Assembly: GCA_001792895.1 (NCBI GenBank) | Contig: MARA01000042.1 | Coordinates: 124,001-188,000, forward strand | DNA from: Lentinus brumalis | Taxonomy: Eukaryota; Basidiomycota; Agaricomycetes; Polyporales; Polyporaceae | Reading direction: 5' to 3' | Length of the DNA: 64,000 nt | Shown: positions 21,735-33,562 of the stretch, piece after piece | Position numbering within the stretch: position 1 is the stretch's first letter | Layout: each line of letters opens with the position of its first letter | Program-made: the position numbers and the translations under genes | The notes under the pieces: generated by a model | What the model saw: the letters and a program-made list of their open reading frames with translations, nothing else | What the model was told of the DNA's origin: nothing | Databases searched by the model: none

Positions 21735-23536
21735 CTACGCACAAGGACAGGTGCGACCGCACGCTGTGCACGGGTCACCGGCCTTGCGGTTCGGGTTGAA
21801 GTAGTCCTTTCGTGCGACTTTCGGAGCGTCCACCCATGACAGGAGGTACCGGAAGATTGTTCCTGGGTTGTCGAAATCCTCAGCCCAGCCGCCCCACTCG
21901 CAGATCGTCCGGATAGGCCAGCGAAGTTCTGTAGCCAGGTACTGGCAACCTCCGCGTCGGAACGAGTGCATGCCGAAGGGACGGCCGTCAATTCCGATGT
22001 CGGCGAGGTTGTTCTGGAAACAGGCACGAAAGCTCTCGGGCGACTAAGAAGGTACGCGTATGTGAGGGAGGTCAAGGCTCATGCGATAGCGCAAGACTTA
22101 CCATGGCATCCATAGGATCACTGCTGAACTGATCGAAGCCGCGTCGCGAGCGGAAGACATAGCCGCTGTGCTTGAGCCCCATCCGTTCCCATATGAGCCA
22201 CCACCTCGCCCATGCAGCGACAGGATCCAGATGCGGACGCTCTCGGTCTGGCCAAAGGTAGAAAGGCTCGACGTCTATGTGAAGTCAGGCTCAATCATGA
22301 GAAGGACGACTCTGAGGGCGAGAGCGCATCACTTACTCCCAGTCTGAGCGTTCTTCCGGCAGTTCAACTTGATCTCGACGATGGGAACGCCGTCTTCGGA
22401 CTTCAGGAACTGGACATGTTCCCACATGATGCGCAGGACTTCGTCGTAGCGTAGGAGGCAGAGCGTAGATGTCTCGTAGGATGTCTCGAGCATGACGCGC
22501 TGCTTGAAGCCACCCCAGTACGCCGGATTCTCGGCTTTCTGCTTCCGTGTCACCGAGTCCAGTTCCATGGGGAACGCCATATTGAAGTCGTATAGCTGCT
22601 TGAGGATGATGTGATCGACTGCGCGTGCGCTGGTGACGACTTCACCAGCTCGGGCCTAGCGCACTCGTTAGTGACTAATTCCGAGAACAGATCGTGGCCC
22701 GAGAGGCAGCCGGAGCGCACCTTACGACGACGCAAGCTTGTCATGTATTGGTTCACAACATGCGCGAGTGCTGGGTTACCTAGGTAAGAGCCTGGCTTGA
22801 GCGGATCTTGTACCCAGTCGCGCAGGCTGATCTTGAAATCGCGACAGAACTTATGGCTCAGCGCAGCTCGCATTTTCTGCGCTTGAGCGTATTTGACCCG
22901 GACAACTTGCGGGTCCTTCCACTCGCCCGTGATGGGGTCGATGTCGTCTGCCCTGCAGTGGCGTAGTCAGCAACATATGTCGGTGACCAGATGAAGCCCA
23001 GTGAGCCGTTAGTACTCACTTGCTCATAAGCCATGTAATGATCCAGACAGGTGAGCGCACAGGTAAGGTGCTCCAGAATTCGTCGTCATTCTCTTCTGAC
23101 TGAATAAAATCATGGTTGACGCAGAACTGGGTGAACGCTGCCCACAATCTGTCGCAGTGTGAGTGACGACGGGCTCACATTGCAAACAGTGGAAGAAACA
23201 CGCATGGACGAGCACTCACAACATGTAAGTCTTCCGTGTCTTGGGAACAATGACATCGGCGGATGCCTTCTCAATGATCTTCTCCAGATCGACGTACGAC
23301 ACCTTCTCCGAGGAAGGCTTGACAGGAGAAGGTAAGTAAACATAGTTGTCGTTCTCATCATCATCGAAGCCGTCGAAGTGAATGACAGTGTCCATCGTCT
23401 CATTCTCGTCAGCGATGTTCGCTTCGACCTCTTCAGGACTGACATCCTGGACAAGTTTGGCAATGCATGACTCGGCGATGGTGAAGCTGGACTGGCCCGG
23501 GAGAGTTGCCAAAGGATTGGCATTGAACGCAGACAT
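21735..23536 (-). CDS. Tyrosine recombinase, Crypton-like (copy 1)
   Basis: This enzyme should integrate and excise the element by cutting, forming a 3'-phosphotyrosine link and exchanging strands. Reading complement(join(21735..22043,22102..22274,22337..22655,22721..22952,23020..23148,23220..23536)) gives 492 residues. The N-terminal 90 residues are acidic; a SAM-like core-binding region follows (TYMLLWAAFTQFCVNH, then SLRDWVQDPL). The catalytic domain has box I R295 in LCLLRYDEVLRIMW, K327 in the hairpin LNCRKNAQTG, H416 and R419 in GMHSFRRGG, W443 in WGGW, and the nucleophile Y456 in IFRYLL. The set is complete. The C-terminus carries a cysteine cluster CTACGRTCPC that could bind zinc. The first ATG in good context is at 23536. 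It is transcribed divergently from the SAP gene 201 bp away. Confidence 0.92.
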
Positions 23537-23737
23537 GTCGCCAGGGGGTTTTTGAGAGCGTAAGTCCAACGAGGACTGAAGTGGGCGGCGATTCCGAGGA
23601 TATCCGACTCAACGCAGAAGTGATCGGCGGTCGGGTGGGGCCGCAGCCAGTGCAAAAGAGGTTGAGTGCCACCGGCTAGTGTACGACTCAATTCTATGCC
23701 GCACTGTATGATAACCTCCCTCTAATTCTTATTCCCA
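23537..23737. promoter_or_regulatory. Divergent promoter between recombinase and SAP-domain genes (copy 1)
   Basis: 201 bp separate the two start codons on opposite strands; the same spacer is at 33362-33562 and 43198-43398. No TATA box is obvious. Shared control of recombinase and its putative DNA-binding partner is an inference from the layout. Confidence 0.5.
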
Positions 23738-25577
23738 ATGAGCGTCGAAGGAAGTGCCGACGATGTAGAAGTGTTGGTCTTGCCTTGTCCAGGTCAGACC
23801 CTCCGCGAGTCGGAATCTCGCAGGCTCAAGACTTTCAAGCTGCGCATGTGAGTACTTGATATACAAACCGCTTGAGGAGTGAGCTCACCTGATGTATACG
23901 CGACATGGAATAGTGACAAAAAGCTCAAGAAATCCGATATGAAGAACTACCTGTCAGCATTCAGCCTCCCGAAGTCAGGGAACCGCGAAGTGCTGCTTAC
24001 GCGGCTGCGGGAGTACTCGCGGGATCCGGAGAAATGGGCCAGGTGTGCCAAACATGCTCACCTCAAGTCTGTGTATTATGCTGATATGGGTTTCCGTGTA
24101 CAGCATGTTCCGTGCCAATCCTGGTCGTAAACGGGGTAGCATCTCCGCACGCAAGGCTACCAAGAGCCGCGACGCACAGCGGCTACTTGATGAGTTCGGT
24201 CCTCAAGAGAGTGAAGTTGGGGCGTATAAGGCAAAGAAGAGTGGAGTGGAGGTTCGTCCAGAGGCAACAGGGCTAAGCGAAGAGACGGTTCGCGGGAACA
24301 GTGCATGGGTGCGTCCTAGAGATCTTCTCCTCGAGCGTGCGCGCGTGAAGTTGCGGTCATACCGACTTGAGCTGCAGGCGACCGAAGTGTTAGCTGGTTT
24401 ACACACAGAAGCCCCAAGACAGGCTGGCCAAGGCAGCAGTGAGGAGACTCGGGGGCAGGAAGCTGAGCAAGTACCGGCCGCGGTCGGATCCACGGAAACT
24501 CCGAATAAGGTATGTTTCAGCCCACGGCCAGGACAATGGTGCGCATGATATTAATTCAGGCCAGCAGATCACCGGCATCAGGCGTATTGAACATCAGGTC
24601 ATTCGCATGGACAAAGCCTTTTCGACCGAGTTCGCGCTGGTAAAATCCGAGCTATGTCGCATCAACGCGCATCTGTCCGAAGCTCTTCACGTTGCTGCCG
24701 TCCAGGCCCACTCACCTACCGGCAACCCGAGCGAGTCTGCAGATCGAATCTTTACAGAGCTGCCCTCACCAACCACGGTGTCCCGAGGTCAGCTGCACAG
24801 GACCGCAACTGCAACACCGCTGCCCGTGCAACCACCACGCTCGGCACTCTCCGCGCAAACCAATGCTCTCCCTCACATCTTCCGCCCTCCGCTGCGCGTC
24901 CTTGCACAGCACGAAATCCCCGCAGACAAGCTCGCGCTCTTGGACATCGACGGAGACGTCTTGGCATTTGACAAGACCAGTGTTCCTGTCCCGCCATCCC
25001 TCAGCTTTTCTGATGTCTCGAAGCTCTTCCGTGACTGGTATACGTCCACAGATCTCGTGGTCAACGGCCGCGGGATTCCTATCCGGCACTGGAAGCGGCT
25101 CTACACGATGGTCGGTGGCTGGAAGGCCATCAAGGCGCAGTGGAGCAGATTCCAGGTGAGCCTTCATGTTCATGCGCTTGTGCTCCATCATCTGATCCTG
25201 GCATGTCGTAGTTTCTTGTGCAGGAGCGCGAGTTGTTCGCCAGCGAGGACGCCTTCTGGGCGAAGTACAGCCATGAAGACGGTCGCAGGTACAACTACCA
25301 GAGGATCGTCGACACGCTCCAACGCGCGCGCGTACGCACGAATCATCACGATGCATCCGCGGCACTGTTTTTCTTCCACAACGACCTCACACAGGACCGC
25401 GCACTCAATTACTTCAAGTACGTCAGGAGCAGCGAGGTGATATATTGCGAGAAGCCCGCCATCGTCGCGGAGCGTTGGCGACGGCTCCTCATCGACCACC
25501 CGGACATCGCAGTGCAGTGGGAAGCCGTCCGCGAAGACTTCGAAGCTCAATACGATCCATCCAGTCAGCCATCATGA
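23738..25577 (+). CDS. SAP-domain protein with GCR1_C-like DNA-binding region (copy 1)
   Basis: Reading join(23738..23847,23914..24042,24104..24509,24565..25155,25212..25577) gives 533 residues. Residues about 40-75 form a SAP motif (KKSDMKNYLSAFSLPKSGNR then LLTRLREYS), a helix-extended-helix that binds DNA and is common in chromatin and repair proteins. The middle is a basic, low-complexity linker. Residues about 361-450 (DVSKLFRDWYTS, then IPIRHWKRLYTMVGGWKAIK and YNYQRIVDTL) resemble the GCR1_C domain, which many fungal Cryptons carry fused to the recombinase. Here it would be a separate gene. GCR1_C resemblance is by pattern only; the SAP call is firmer. A likely job is to recognise element ends or host DNA for the recombinase; that is inference. 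Confidence 0.8.
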
Positions 25578-26257
25578 TCATCTCATGATGGTCAGCAGCG
25601 TAGCGCACGGCCGCTCTCAGGCTCTCTCACCGACTAACTCTACTACTCAAACCGCTCTCTGCAATCTCAAGTCCCCTTCGAGTCCTAATTTCCGAGCGAC
25701 ACCCACCATCACGCAGCACCTCAACCGGGTGTACACGGAAACCCGGGGGCTCGCGTCATCGATCCCCGTCCTGCGTACGTGCCCCCAGTGCGGCCATGGT
25801 ACTCTCGCGACGACTGTCACATACTAGCATACAACGCCTCTGTATATTGCTCATATGCTTACATCTTGTCTAGTACCTCCTGTCCGGCCTCTCTGCGGGC
25901 GATAATATACCACGCTCCCTTTTTCTTGACTTCCCATCCGAGCCGCCGCTGCTCGCGCAGGCGACCGCGACGTCCGCGCCGGCGAGCGATTGACTGGTAA
26001 TGCAAGTCCGCCCGTCAACCTCTCCCTTCGCACTCCGACCGACCCCGCACTCCGACGACCCATATCGAGAGCACGAGCCGTGCGCGATGACGCGAGCACG
26101 GAGGAAAGTCGTCGATCGCGTTGTCCGGGGGGCGGGAGGAGCGCAGGTGGAGCGGACGATCGCCAAGCGAGGCGTTTAGGACGCCGGTGGCCCCATATGG
26201 TAGGTGTGGGAATTTGGACCAGGACCGAGCGCCCAAAGGACCGCAACTGGCCCGAGA
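25578..26257. other. Non-coding right end of the element
   Basis: 680 bp after the SAP gene (also 35403-36082 and 45239-45917) contain no supported gene. It ends in the left arm TGGCCCGA and GAGA before the next GAAGCA. A G-run near 26127 differs by one base in copy 3. Confidence 0.5.
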
Positions 26258-26275
26258 GAAGCACGGTTCGGCCCA
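26248..26275. other. Internal junction 1: candidate attachment site of the recombinase
   Basis: TGGCCCGA (26248-26255) and TCGGCCCA (26268-26275) are inverted copies with one mismatch in eight. They flank 12 bp that contain the core GAAGCA (26258-26263). Inverted binding arms around a short crossover region are the normal layout for tyrosine-recombinase sites. The arms are formed only when the element's right and left ends are joined, as in a circle or a tandem array. The assignment is inferred, not tested. Confidence 0.65.
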
Positions 26276-27131
26276 CCGACGATCTCAGTCCTCCGGCTGT
26301 CTGACATAAGCACAGCTACAGTCCTCGGCCGTCGCCTAACGGAGCGTCCGGACAGCGACCGAGGACCCCAGAGCGCGGAAACACGGGCGGCTGCAAGGCA
26401 GGAGGCCATCGAGCGAAATGACAAGTCCGCCGCGCTCTCCGACCTTGCAGCGTCGGAGTAACTGGTGATGAAACAGTCGACCTGCCCATTGAAATGAGAG
26501 ACGAAGGTGGAGGACATGCACAGGAACGCGGCGGTCGAGAGTCCGCGCGCATCTTAGCGAATACAGAGGCTACCATAGTACTATGATAGTAGTCAGTACT
26601 TACCGTCCAGTGTAATCACAGCTCGAACGACTGTGCCCAGTCTTGTTGCGGCTCGTTTCGCCTTCCGTTAGACGCGTGAAGACGTTCAGAGGAACGAGCA
26701 TATGTGGTCCACGAAGCTCCAGAGTTCTGCAAGGTGTCGCTGCAAGCGCGAACTCGCGGACGGCGGCGAAGCCTTCCGAATTTGGATGCAACTGGCGGCG
26801 GGCAGGTCACGAGATCCGGTTGACCGCTAGGACTGTAACTTTCCCACTTGGACTGTAACTCTTCCCTGAGGCAGCGGATTTCCCTACCCCCTGAATCTTG
26901 CAGGCGGCCCAGCAAAATGCAGCAAGCAGCGATTCCGATACCGATCAGTCACAGTCCTCAAGTTACAGTCCCTCGGCGGACGCCCCGCCCTGTGATGACG
27001 GCTCTCCTCCTGTCCCCTCTGTCCCCACCTCTCTCTCTCTGTATCTTCGTCGCATTCTTCGTCGCTTGCAACGCTCTCGGCTCGTGCCCAGTCCCCGTCG
27101 ACGCACATCGTGAGCAGACTGTGCTTTTGTA

Positions 27132-28815
27132 ATGGGCGTGAAAGGACTCTGGACTGTATGTTCCAGTCTCCTCCTCGCTCGTCGAAGTTACTTACCGTCT
27201 CTACAGCTGTTGAAGCCAGCATGCGTTACCGAGTCCTTTCGGACGTTATGCATACGAGAAGGGTTTGAGGGCGATCGACAAGACCGTCTATACTGGATTG
27301 GGATCGACGTCAGGTATGTCTACATTGCGTTCAGCTCTCCGCTCCCCCTAGCTCTAACACTTGCACTTCTTATTGCAGCATCTGGGCACGGCAATTCCAA
27401 CTCGCACCGTACTCTCGCGGTCATGTACAGGCAGGAGAGAATCCAGAGTTGCGAGGGTTCTTCTACCGCCTTGCCAAGCTCGCTGAGCAACCTGTCCACC
27501 TCATCTTCGTCGCCGACGGACCCCGCCGACCATCGCAGAAACGCGGAAAACGAGTCAAGAAGACTCCGAACTGGATGATGGACCGAATGGAGAAGCTTGT
27601 CAAGGCATTTGGTTTTGGTTGGTTGGTTGTGAGTTCGCCAGTGTCCTCTCGCGCATGTCTCCTGACTCACTTCGTCATAGGCTGCTGGAGAAGCGGAGGC
27701 CGAGCTTGCGAAGATGAACGAGCTTGGCATCATCGACGCTGTCATGACAGAGGATAGCGACGTCTTCATTTTTGGAGCACGCGTCGTTATCAGAAGGTAC
27801 GTTACACCGTCCCGATTGTTCGCACCATGTCTGGACTCTTGAGCCTGACGATGACATAGTCTTGACTTCAAGAGGGGTGCAAAGGATTACGTGGAGGTAT
27901 ACCGCAGCACGCGGATCCTCGAGAAGATGGGTCTCGCCCATGCCGACCTCGTTCTCCTCGCGCTGCTCAAGGGCAACGACTACGACAAGGTACACTTACC
28001 ACGCTCCTCTTGTATGCCCTATGAGCCTGTCTAACTACTCTTTCCTCGCCAGACCGGCCTTCCTCGATGTGGACTGCAGAAAGCCCACGGCCTCGTCAAG
28101 TATGGGCTTGGCAGGTCGCTCTATGACACCCTGGTAGCGCGCACAGACAACGACCTTCGGGTGCATCTGACGATCTGGCGCGAGCAACTCAGAGCCAAAT
28201 TGCGCTCCGATCCAGATGGTTTCATTGGTCACGCGTGTCCCTCTCTCGCCGTCGCTGTTACCGACAGCTTCCCCAAGCTCAAGGTCGCGTCACTCCTAGC
28301 TCGACCCGCGCTCCTCAGCCCAAGGGCTTATGATACACTATCCGGGCCTCGGCGCATGGATCTTGCGCAGATTGCAATGTTCTGTGAGGTCCACTTCTCC
28401 TTTGGGAGTCGTGCAGAGTTGTTAGTCGCCCTTCGCAAGGCGCTTTGGCCTGATGAAGCCGTGCGAATGCTAATCGACGAGGGCTTGAGACGCGCTGCAG
28501 ATCATTCCCAGGTATGCTTCAGTTTTGCTGACATCGCGTTCCCCACTGACACTAATCCTTGACCAGATTCGCCACGTCGTCGACGTCAAGGTGACTTCTG
28601 TGGGCGAACCACCAGCAAACGGCTATGCGCTCTGCTCGGTCTCCATTGAGGACACTGGTTTCAACGACATCGTCACCAGGTCGCTGCGCGATCTTCGCTC
28701 GCATCGCACTACCGTACAACTCTCAGAGGCTGAGATGCTCGCGAAGGCGCAGCGCCCGTGCAGGGTTCGTTTACCCGCACTCATCGTGGAACGCGCACGT
28801 CCCCGCTTGGTTTGA
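27132..28815 (+). pseudogene. XPG/FEN-family nuclease, C-terminally truncated (copy 2)
   Basis: Same exons as copy 1 shifted by 9,836 bp. The catalytic N and I domains are intact. An 11-bp deletion after position 28811 causes an immediate TGA at 28813-28815, so the product is 444 residues and lacks the acidic, serine-rich tail and all three SIM-like motifs. The orphaned tail coding sequence remains at 28816-29712. Substitutions relative to copy 1: I to V (base 28251) and T to S (base 28597). The truncated enzyme could still cut DNA but would lose any SUMO-dependent targeting; that is inference. Confidence 0.85.
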
Positions 28816-30190
28816 CATCGAAGGCTACCTCTATGGACATGTTCCGCCCCCCGCCGTGGCCGCATCTGTACCACCTTCAGGTGAGGCTTACGTCACATTG
28901 GTGTTTCTTCTGACCATGACCGAATTACTCTCCACTGTCCAGGTCCCTCGCGCTCTGACATATACGACCAGCTTGCTAATATGGAGCTCGAGGATGTGGA
29001 CGAATCCCTGCAGGGCTCACACTCAAGCTTACCATGTCTCGGCGTGCGTGCGCACCCTCTGGATATCGTGTCACCACCTAGGACCATCACGGAGATCCTC
29101 GATTCGGACTCTGACGACGACGACGACGGCATGTTCATGGACATCGCTGACATCCTGCGCGAAGCTGCCGAGCTGCGCGAGTCACAATCAGTAGCGACGA
29201 CGATGACTGCCCCCAGTTCTTTGGCTGCGCGCGCCGCCGCTCCGCAATCGGCTTTGAGCATGCCTTCCACATCTCAACTATCTTCCTCATCGGCTTCTTC
29301 GACTGCGACCGGCCCACAGAACGACCCTGCTTCCTCCCCTTCTTCTCCCATCACGTCAATGACCATTCCCGCACCTTGCACGATGTCCTCCACCGCCGCG
29401 TCGTCTAGTAGCATCACAGCTACACTGTCCACTTCGTCGCTTATGTCTTCCAGGTCGTCTCGCACCATGCCGTTCTCGCCGTCATTCACCGCCTCACCTG
29501 CATCACCGCCCCGCACGATGTTGTCCTCGAGCAAGAGGACATCATCATCCTCCATCCCTCGTGTCCTCCCGCCTCCCTTGGACATCATCGACCTAACCCA
29601 TGAGCCTGTTGGGCAGGCTTATGACTCAACCATGATAGACTTGACTTACGAGCCTGTTCCGACCCCTGCACAAGTTACGTTCGACGATGTCATCGATCTT
29701 ACTTTGGACTAGTATCTGTATCTCTACCTCGGCTTTGTGTATCTGTAGCCCCCATTGTAGCTCCTTTACACCTGTAACTCTGTACATTAGCTCTGTATAA
29801 CATATATTGCATGGTCCATAAGCAGAATCTGAAACTGTGTCCACGCGCGAACACCACCGATAGGATTTGGCCAAGCGCCTATTTCGATTAGGTCCGCTTA
29901 CTTACTTTGACTACTACAAATATTCAATGTCCGCATAAGCTCCTTCTAAGCATTTTTAGCATCTGTGGGACATTCATACAATTCAAACTATCACTGTTTC
30001 AACCCCGCTTTCACTGTCCGAAACAGCACACAACTCTGCCCAGCTCCGGCGCTTGTTCTCGCCTCTCTTGCTCTCAGCTGCTGGCACGGTGCCGTCCTCA
30101 GTACTATTCCACGTACGTTCTGCTCGCTTTTGTTGTCAGTCTGGCTACCATTTGACACGTCTGTTCTAGACTGAAGAGGCTGGAATCGGA

Positions 30191-31224
30191 GTGTTGTGTT
30201 GTGTCGCATCGCGTGTCGCGAGGTGTGTCGCGAGGCGTGTTGAGAGGCGTGTCGAGGGGCATGTCGAGAGGCGTGTCGAGAAACAGGCTACTGAGGTATG
30301 TACGTCGTGCTTCATTGTGACTGGGCAATCTTACCTGGTACCCTGCTGGCGAAGCGCGTCAATGTTAGTGCTTGCTCCAGGTGCTGGCTGGCTGACCTTC
30401 CGCATTATCAGACGCGGTCAACTGCCCTCCTGCACGCGACGCGGGTTTATGCCTCTCAAGGCGAAGAAGCTCCTTCAGATTGCGCAGCAACACATGAGCG
30501 AGGCCCAGCACGCGGCTGAGCTCTCGAAGGTCGTCGTCCAGGCCTCCGAGCCCGTTGAACTTGTCACCAGAAGCAGTCTCCGCCGCGACTCCTCCTTCCC
30601 AGCTCGCGCCCGACCTGTGGCAGTTCCCTCGCGTTCTCCGTTGCCCACCGTCCTCGGTGTGGTCAATGCAGCTCTGACGCGAGAACGTCGACGCGTGCCA
30701 CCCCGCCCTCGTTGCTATCCCATGGCCTGCATCATACGCAGTCTGGCGGCTGCTGGTGATTCGTACGTGCTCTTCTCTCCCTCTTCGTTGCCATGCACTT
30801 ACTCATCCTTCGGCAGTATATGAAATTCCGCAAGGAACGCAGAAGTTGACAGGTCCTGCATGGGTCACCGCAACGGCCTCGTTGATGGGATCAACTTCGT
30901 CATCGCGGACCACACCCACATGCAAGGCAAGTTCCTCCTCCCTTCAACAACTCCACCCACGTTCTCGCCATCTCGGACCTCTCCGTCGCGTACCCCGTTC
31001 ACAAGAACTGCTCCGGCCGCGTTCAAGTTAGCCGTGCCTGGCGCAATCTGATCTCCCTCATGCCAGCTCACCGCTCACAGAACCCGGTGGAGGACGCAAC
31101 TGGAGTTCCGTGCACGATGCTCAACGTTCTCGTCGTCTCGCTTGCCACTGTCCCGCACCCGCAGTCGTTCATGTTCCTCCTCCAGACGCTGTACACGCTC
31201 AAGGTCCCATGGCTCCTCGACTAG
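30191..31224 (+). CDS. Unresolved element gene of unknown function (copy 2)
   Basis: Shifted by 9,825 bp from copy 1 and identical as far as I can read, including the two phase changes near 30864 and 30941. Family and exact exons remain unknown. Confidence 0.4.
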
Positions 31225-31559
31225 CTCGTCCCTGTGCTGAAGCTGATAGTCGTGTTCCTCACGCGCGAGAACCCGCAGCCCCGCGCTAATTACTCGAGAT
31301 GCGCCGTGCAAGTTCTGTTTAGATATTCTGTCTTTGCTCATTTGGTACTCTCCCTTGTCATTCAGTATATGTGCGAGTATGGTACATTACCGATATGTAG
31401 CGAGCGCGTTTGTATGAAGATCGTGCTAGTATGGTACATTGTAGGCGCATTGTCAATACATACACAATCATAATACGACATCAATGTCCATGCGAGAAAT
31501 GAAGTAAGTACCCTGCCAATATTGAACGAGCAAGAAGACATCACAACAACTACATGAGC

Positions 31560-33361
31560 CTACGCACAAGGACAGGTGCGACCGCACGCTGTGCACGGGT
31601 CACCGGCCTTGCGGTTCGGGTTGAAGTAGTCCTTTCGTGCGACTTTCGGAGCGTCCACCCATGACAGGAGGTACCGGAAGATTGTTCCTGGGTTGTCGAA
31701 ATCCTCAGCCCAGCCGCCCCACTCGCAGATCGTCCGGATAGGCCAGCGAAGTTCTGTAGCCAGGTACTGGCAACCTCCGCGTCGGAACGAGTGCATGCCG
31801 AAGGGACGGCCGTCAATTCCGATGTCGGCGAGGTTGTTCTGGAAACAGGCACGAAAGCTCTCGGGCGACTAAGAAGGTACGCGTATGTGAGGGAGGTCAA
31901 GGCTCATGCGATAGCGCAAGACTTACCATGGCATCCATAGGATCACTGCTGAACTGATCGAAGCCGCGTCGCGAGCGGAAGACATAGCCGCTGTGCTTGA
32001 GCCCCATCCGTTCCCATATGAGCCACCACCTCGCCCATGCAGCGACAGGATCCAGATGCGGACGCTCTCGGTCTGGCCAAAGGTAGAAAGGCTCGACGTC
32101 TATGTGAAGTCAGGCTCAATCATGAGAAGGACGACTCTGAGGGCGAGAGCGCATCACTTACTCCCAGTCTGAGCGTTCTTCCGGCAGTTCAACTTGATCT
32201 CGACGATGGGAACGCCGTCTTCGGACTTCAGGAACTGGACATGTTCCCACATGATGCGCAGGACTTCGTCGTAGCGTAGGAGGCAGAGCGTAGATGTCTC
32301 GTAGGATGTCTCGAGCATGACGCGCTGCTTGAAGCCACCCCAGTACGCCGGATTCTCGGCTTTCTGCTTCCGTGTCACCGAGTCCAGTTCCATGGGGAAC
32401 GCCATATTGAAGTCGTATAGCTGCTTGAGGATGATGTGATCGACTGCGCGTGCGCTGGTGACGACTTCACCAGCTCGGGCCTAGCGCACTCGTTAGTGAC
32501 TAATTCCGAGAACAGATCGTGGCCCGAGAGGCAGCCGGAGCGCACCTTACGACGACGCAAGCTTGTCATGTATTGGTTCACAACATGCGCGAGTGCTGGG
32601 TTACCTAGGTAAGAGCCTGGCTTGAGCGGATCTTGTACCCAGTCGCGCAGGCTGATCTTGAAATCGCGACAGAACTTATGGCTCAGCGCAGCTCGCATTT
32701 TCTGCGCTTGAGCGTATTTGACCCGGACAACTTGCGGGTCCTTCCACTCGCCCGTGATGGGGTCGATGTCGTCTGCCCTGCAGTGGCGTAGTCAGCAACA
32801 TATGTCGGTGACCAGATGAAGCCCAGTGAGCCGTTAGTACTCACTTGCTCATAAGCCATGTAATGATCCAGACAGGTGAGCGCACAGGTAAGGTGCTCCA
32901 GAATTCGTCGTCATTCTCTTCTGACTGAATAAAATCATGGTTGACGCAGAACTGGGTGAACGCTGCCCACAATCTGTCGCAGTGTGAGTGACGACGGGCT
33001 CACATTGCAAACAGTGGAAGAAACACGCATGGACGAGCACTCACAACATGTAAGTCTTCCGTGTCTTGGGAACAATGACATCGGCGGATGCCTTCTCAAT
33101 GATCTTCTCCAGATCGACGTACGACACCTTCTCCGAGGAAGGCTTGACAGGAGAAGGTAAGTAAACATAGTTGTCGTTCTCATCATCATCGAAGCCGTCG
33201 AAGTGAATGACAGTGTCCATCGTCTCATTCTCGTCAGCGATGTTCGCTTCGACCTCTTCAGGACTGACATCCTGGACAAGTTTGGCAATGCATGACTCGG
33301 CGATGGTGAAGCTGGACTGGCCCGGGAGAGTTGCCAAAGGATTGGCATTGAACGCAGACAT
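31560..33361 (-). CDS. Tyrosine recombinase, Crypton-like (copy 2)
   Basis: Exons of copy 1 shifted by 9,825 bp: complement(join(31560..31868,31927..32099,32162..32480,32546..32777,32845..32973,33045..33361)), 492 residues. All catalytic residues and the C-terminal cysteine cluster are kept, and I see no change from copy 1. Confidence 0.9.
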
Positions 33362-33562
33362 GTCGCCAGGGGGTTTTTGAGAGCGTAAGTCCAACGAGGA
33401 CTGAAGTGGGCGGCGATTCCGAGGATATCCGACTCAACGCAGAAGTGATCGGCGGTCGGGTGGGGCCGCAGCCAGTGCAAAAGAGGTTGAGTGCCACCGG
33501 CTAGTGTACGACTCAATTCTATGCCGCACTGTATGATAACCTCCCTCTAATTCTTATTCCCA

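Larger units (their letters stand above)
16422..26257. mobile_element. Element copy 1 (Crypton-like, with XPG nuclease)
   Basis: 9,836 bp from one GAAGCA to the next. Gene order is XPG-family nuclease (+), unresolved gene (+), tyrosine recombinase (-) and SAP/GCR1_C-like protein (+). All three recognisable genes are open in this copy. Confidence 0.9.

Noticed and set aside
23110..23691. 193-residue arginine/serine-rich minus-strand frame
   Set aside because: It is an out-of-phase shadow of recombinase exon 1; the in-phase exon joins to the catalytic domain.
16422..26257. Terminal inverted repeats at the 9.8-kb unit ends
   Set aside because: Beyond the 8-bp arms near the core, the ends do not match in inverted orientation, so no transposase-type TIR is claimed.
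26256..26267. Target duplication longer than 6 bp (GAGAAGCA)
   Set aside because: The left boundary reads GAGGAAGCA and the junctions GAGAGAAGCA; identity stops exactly at GAAGCA.
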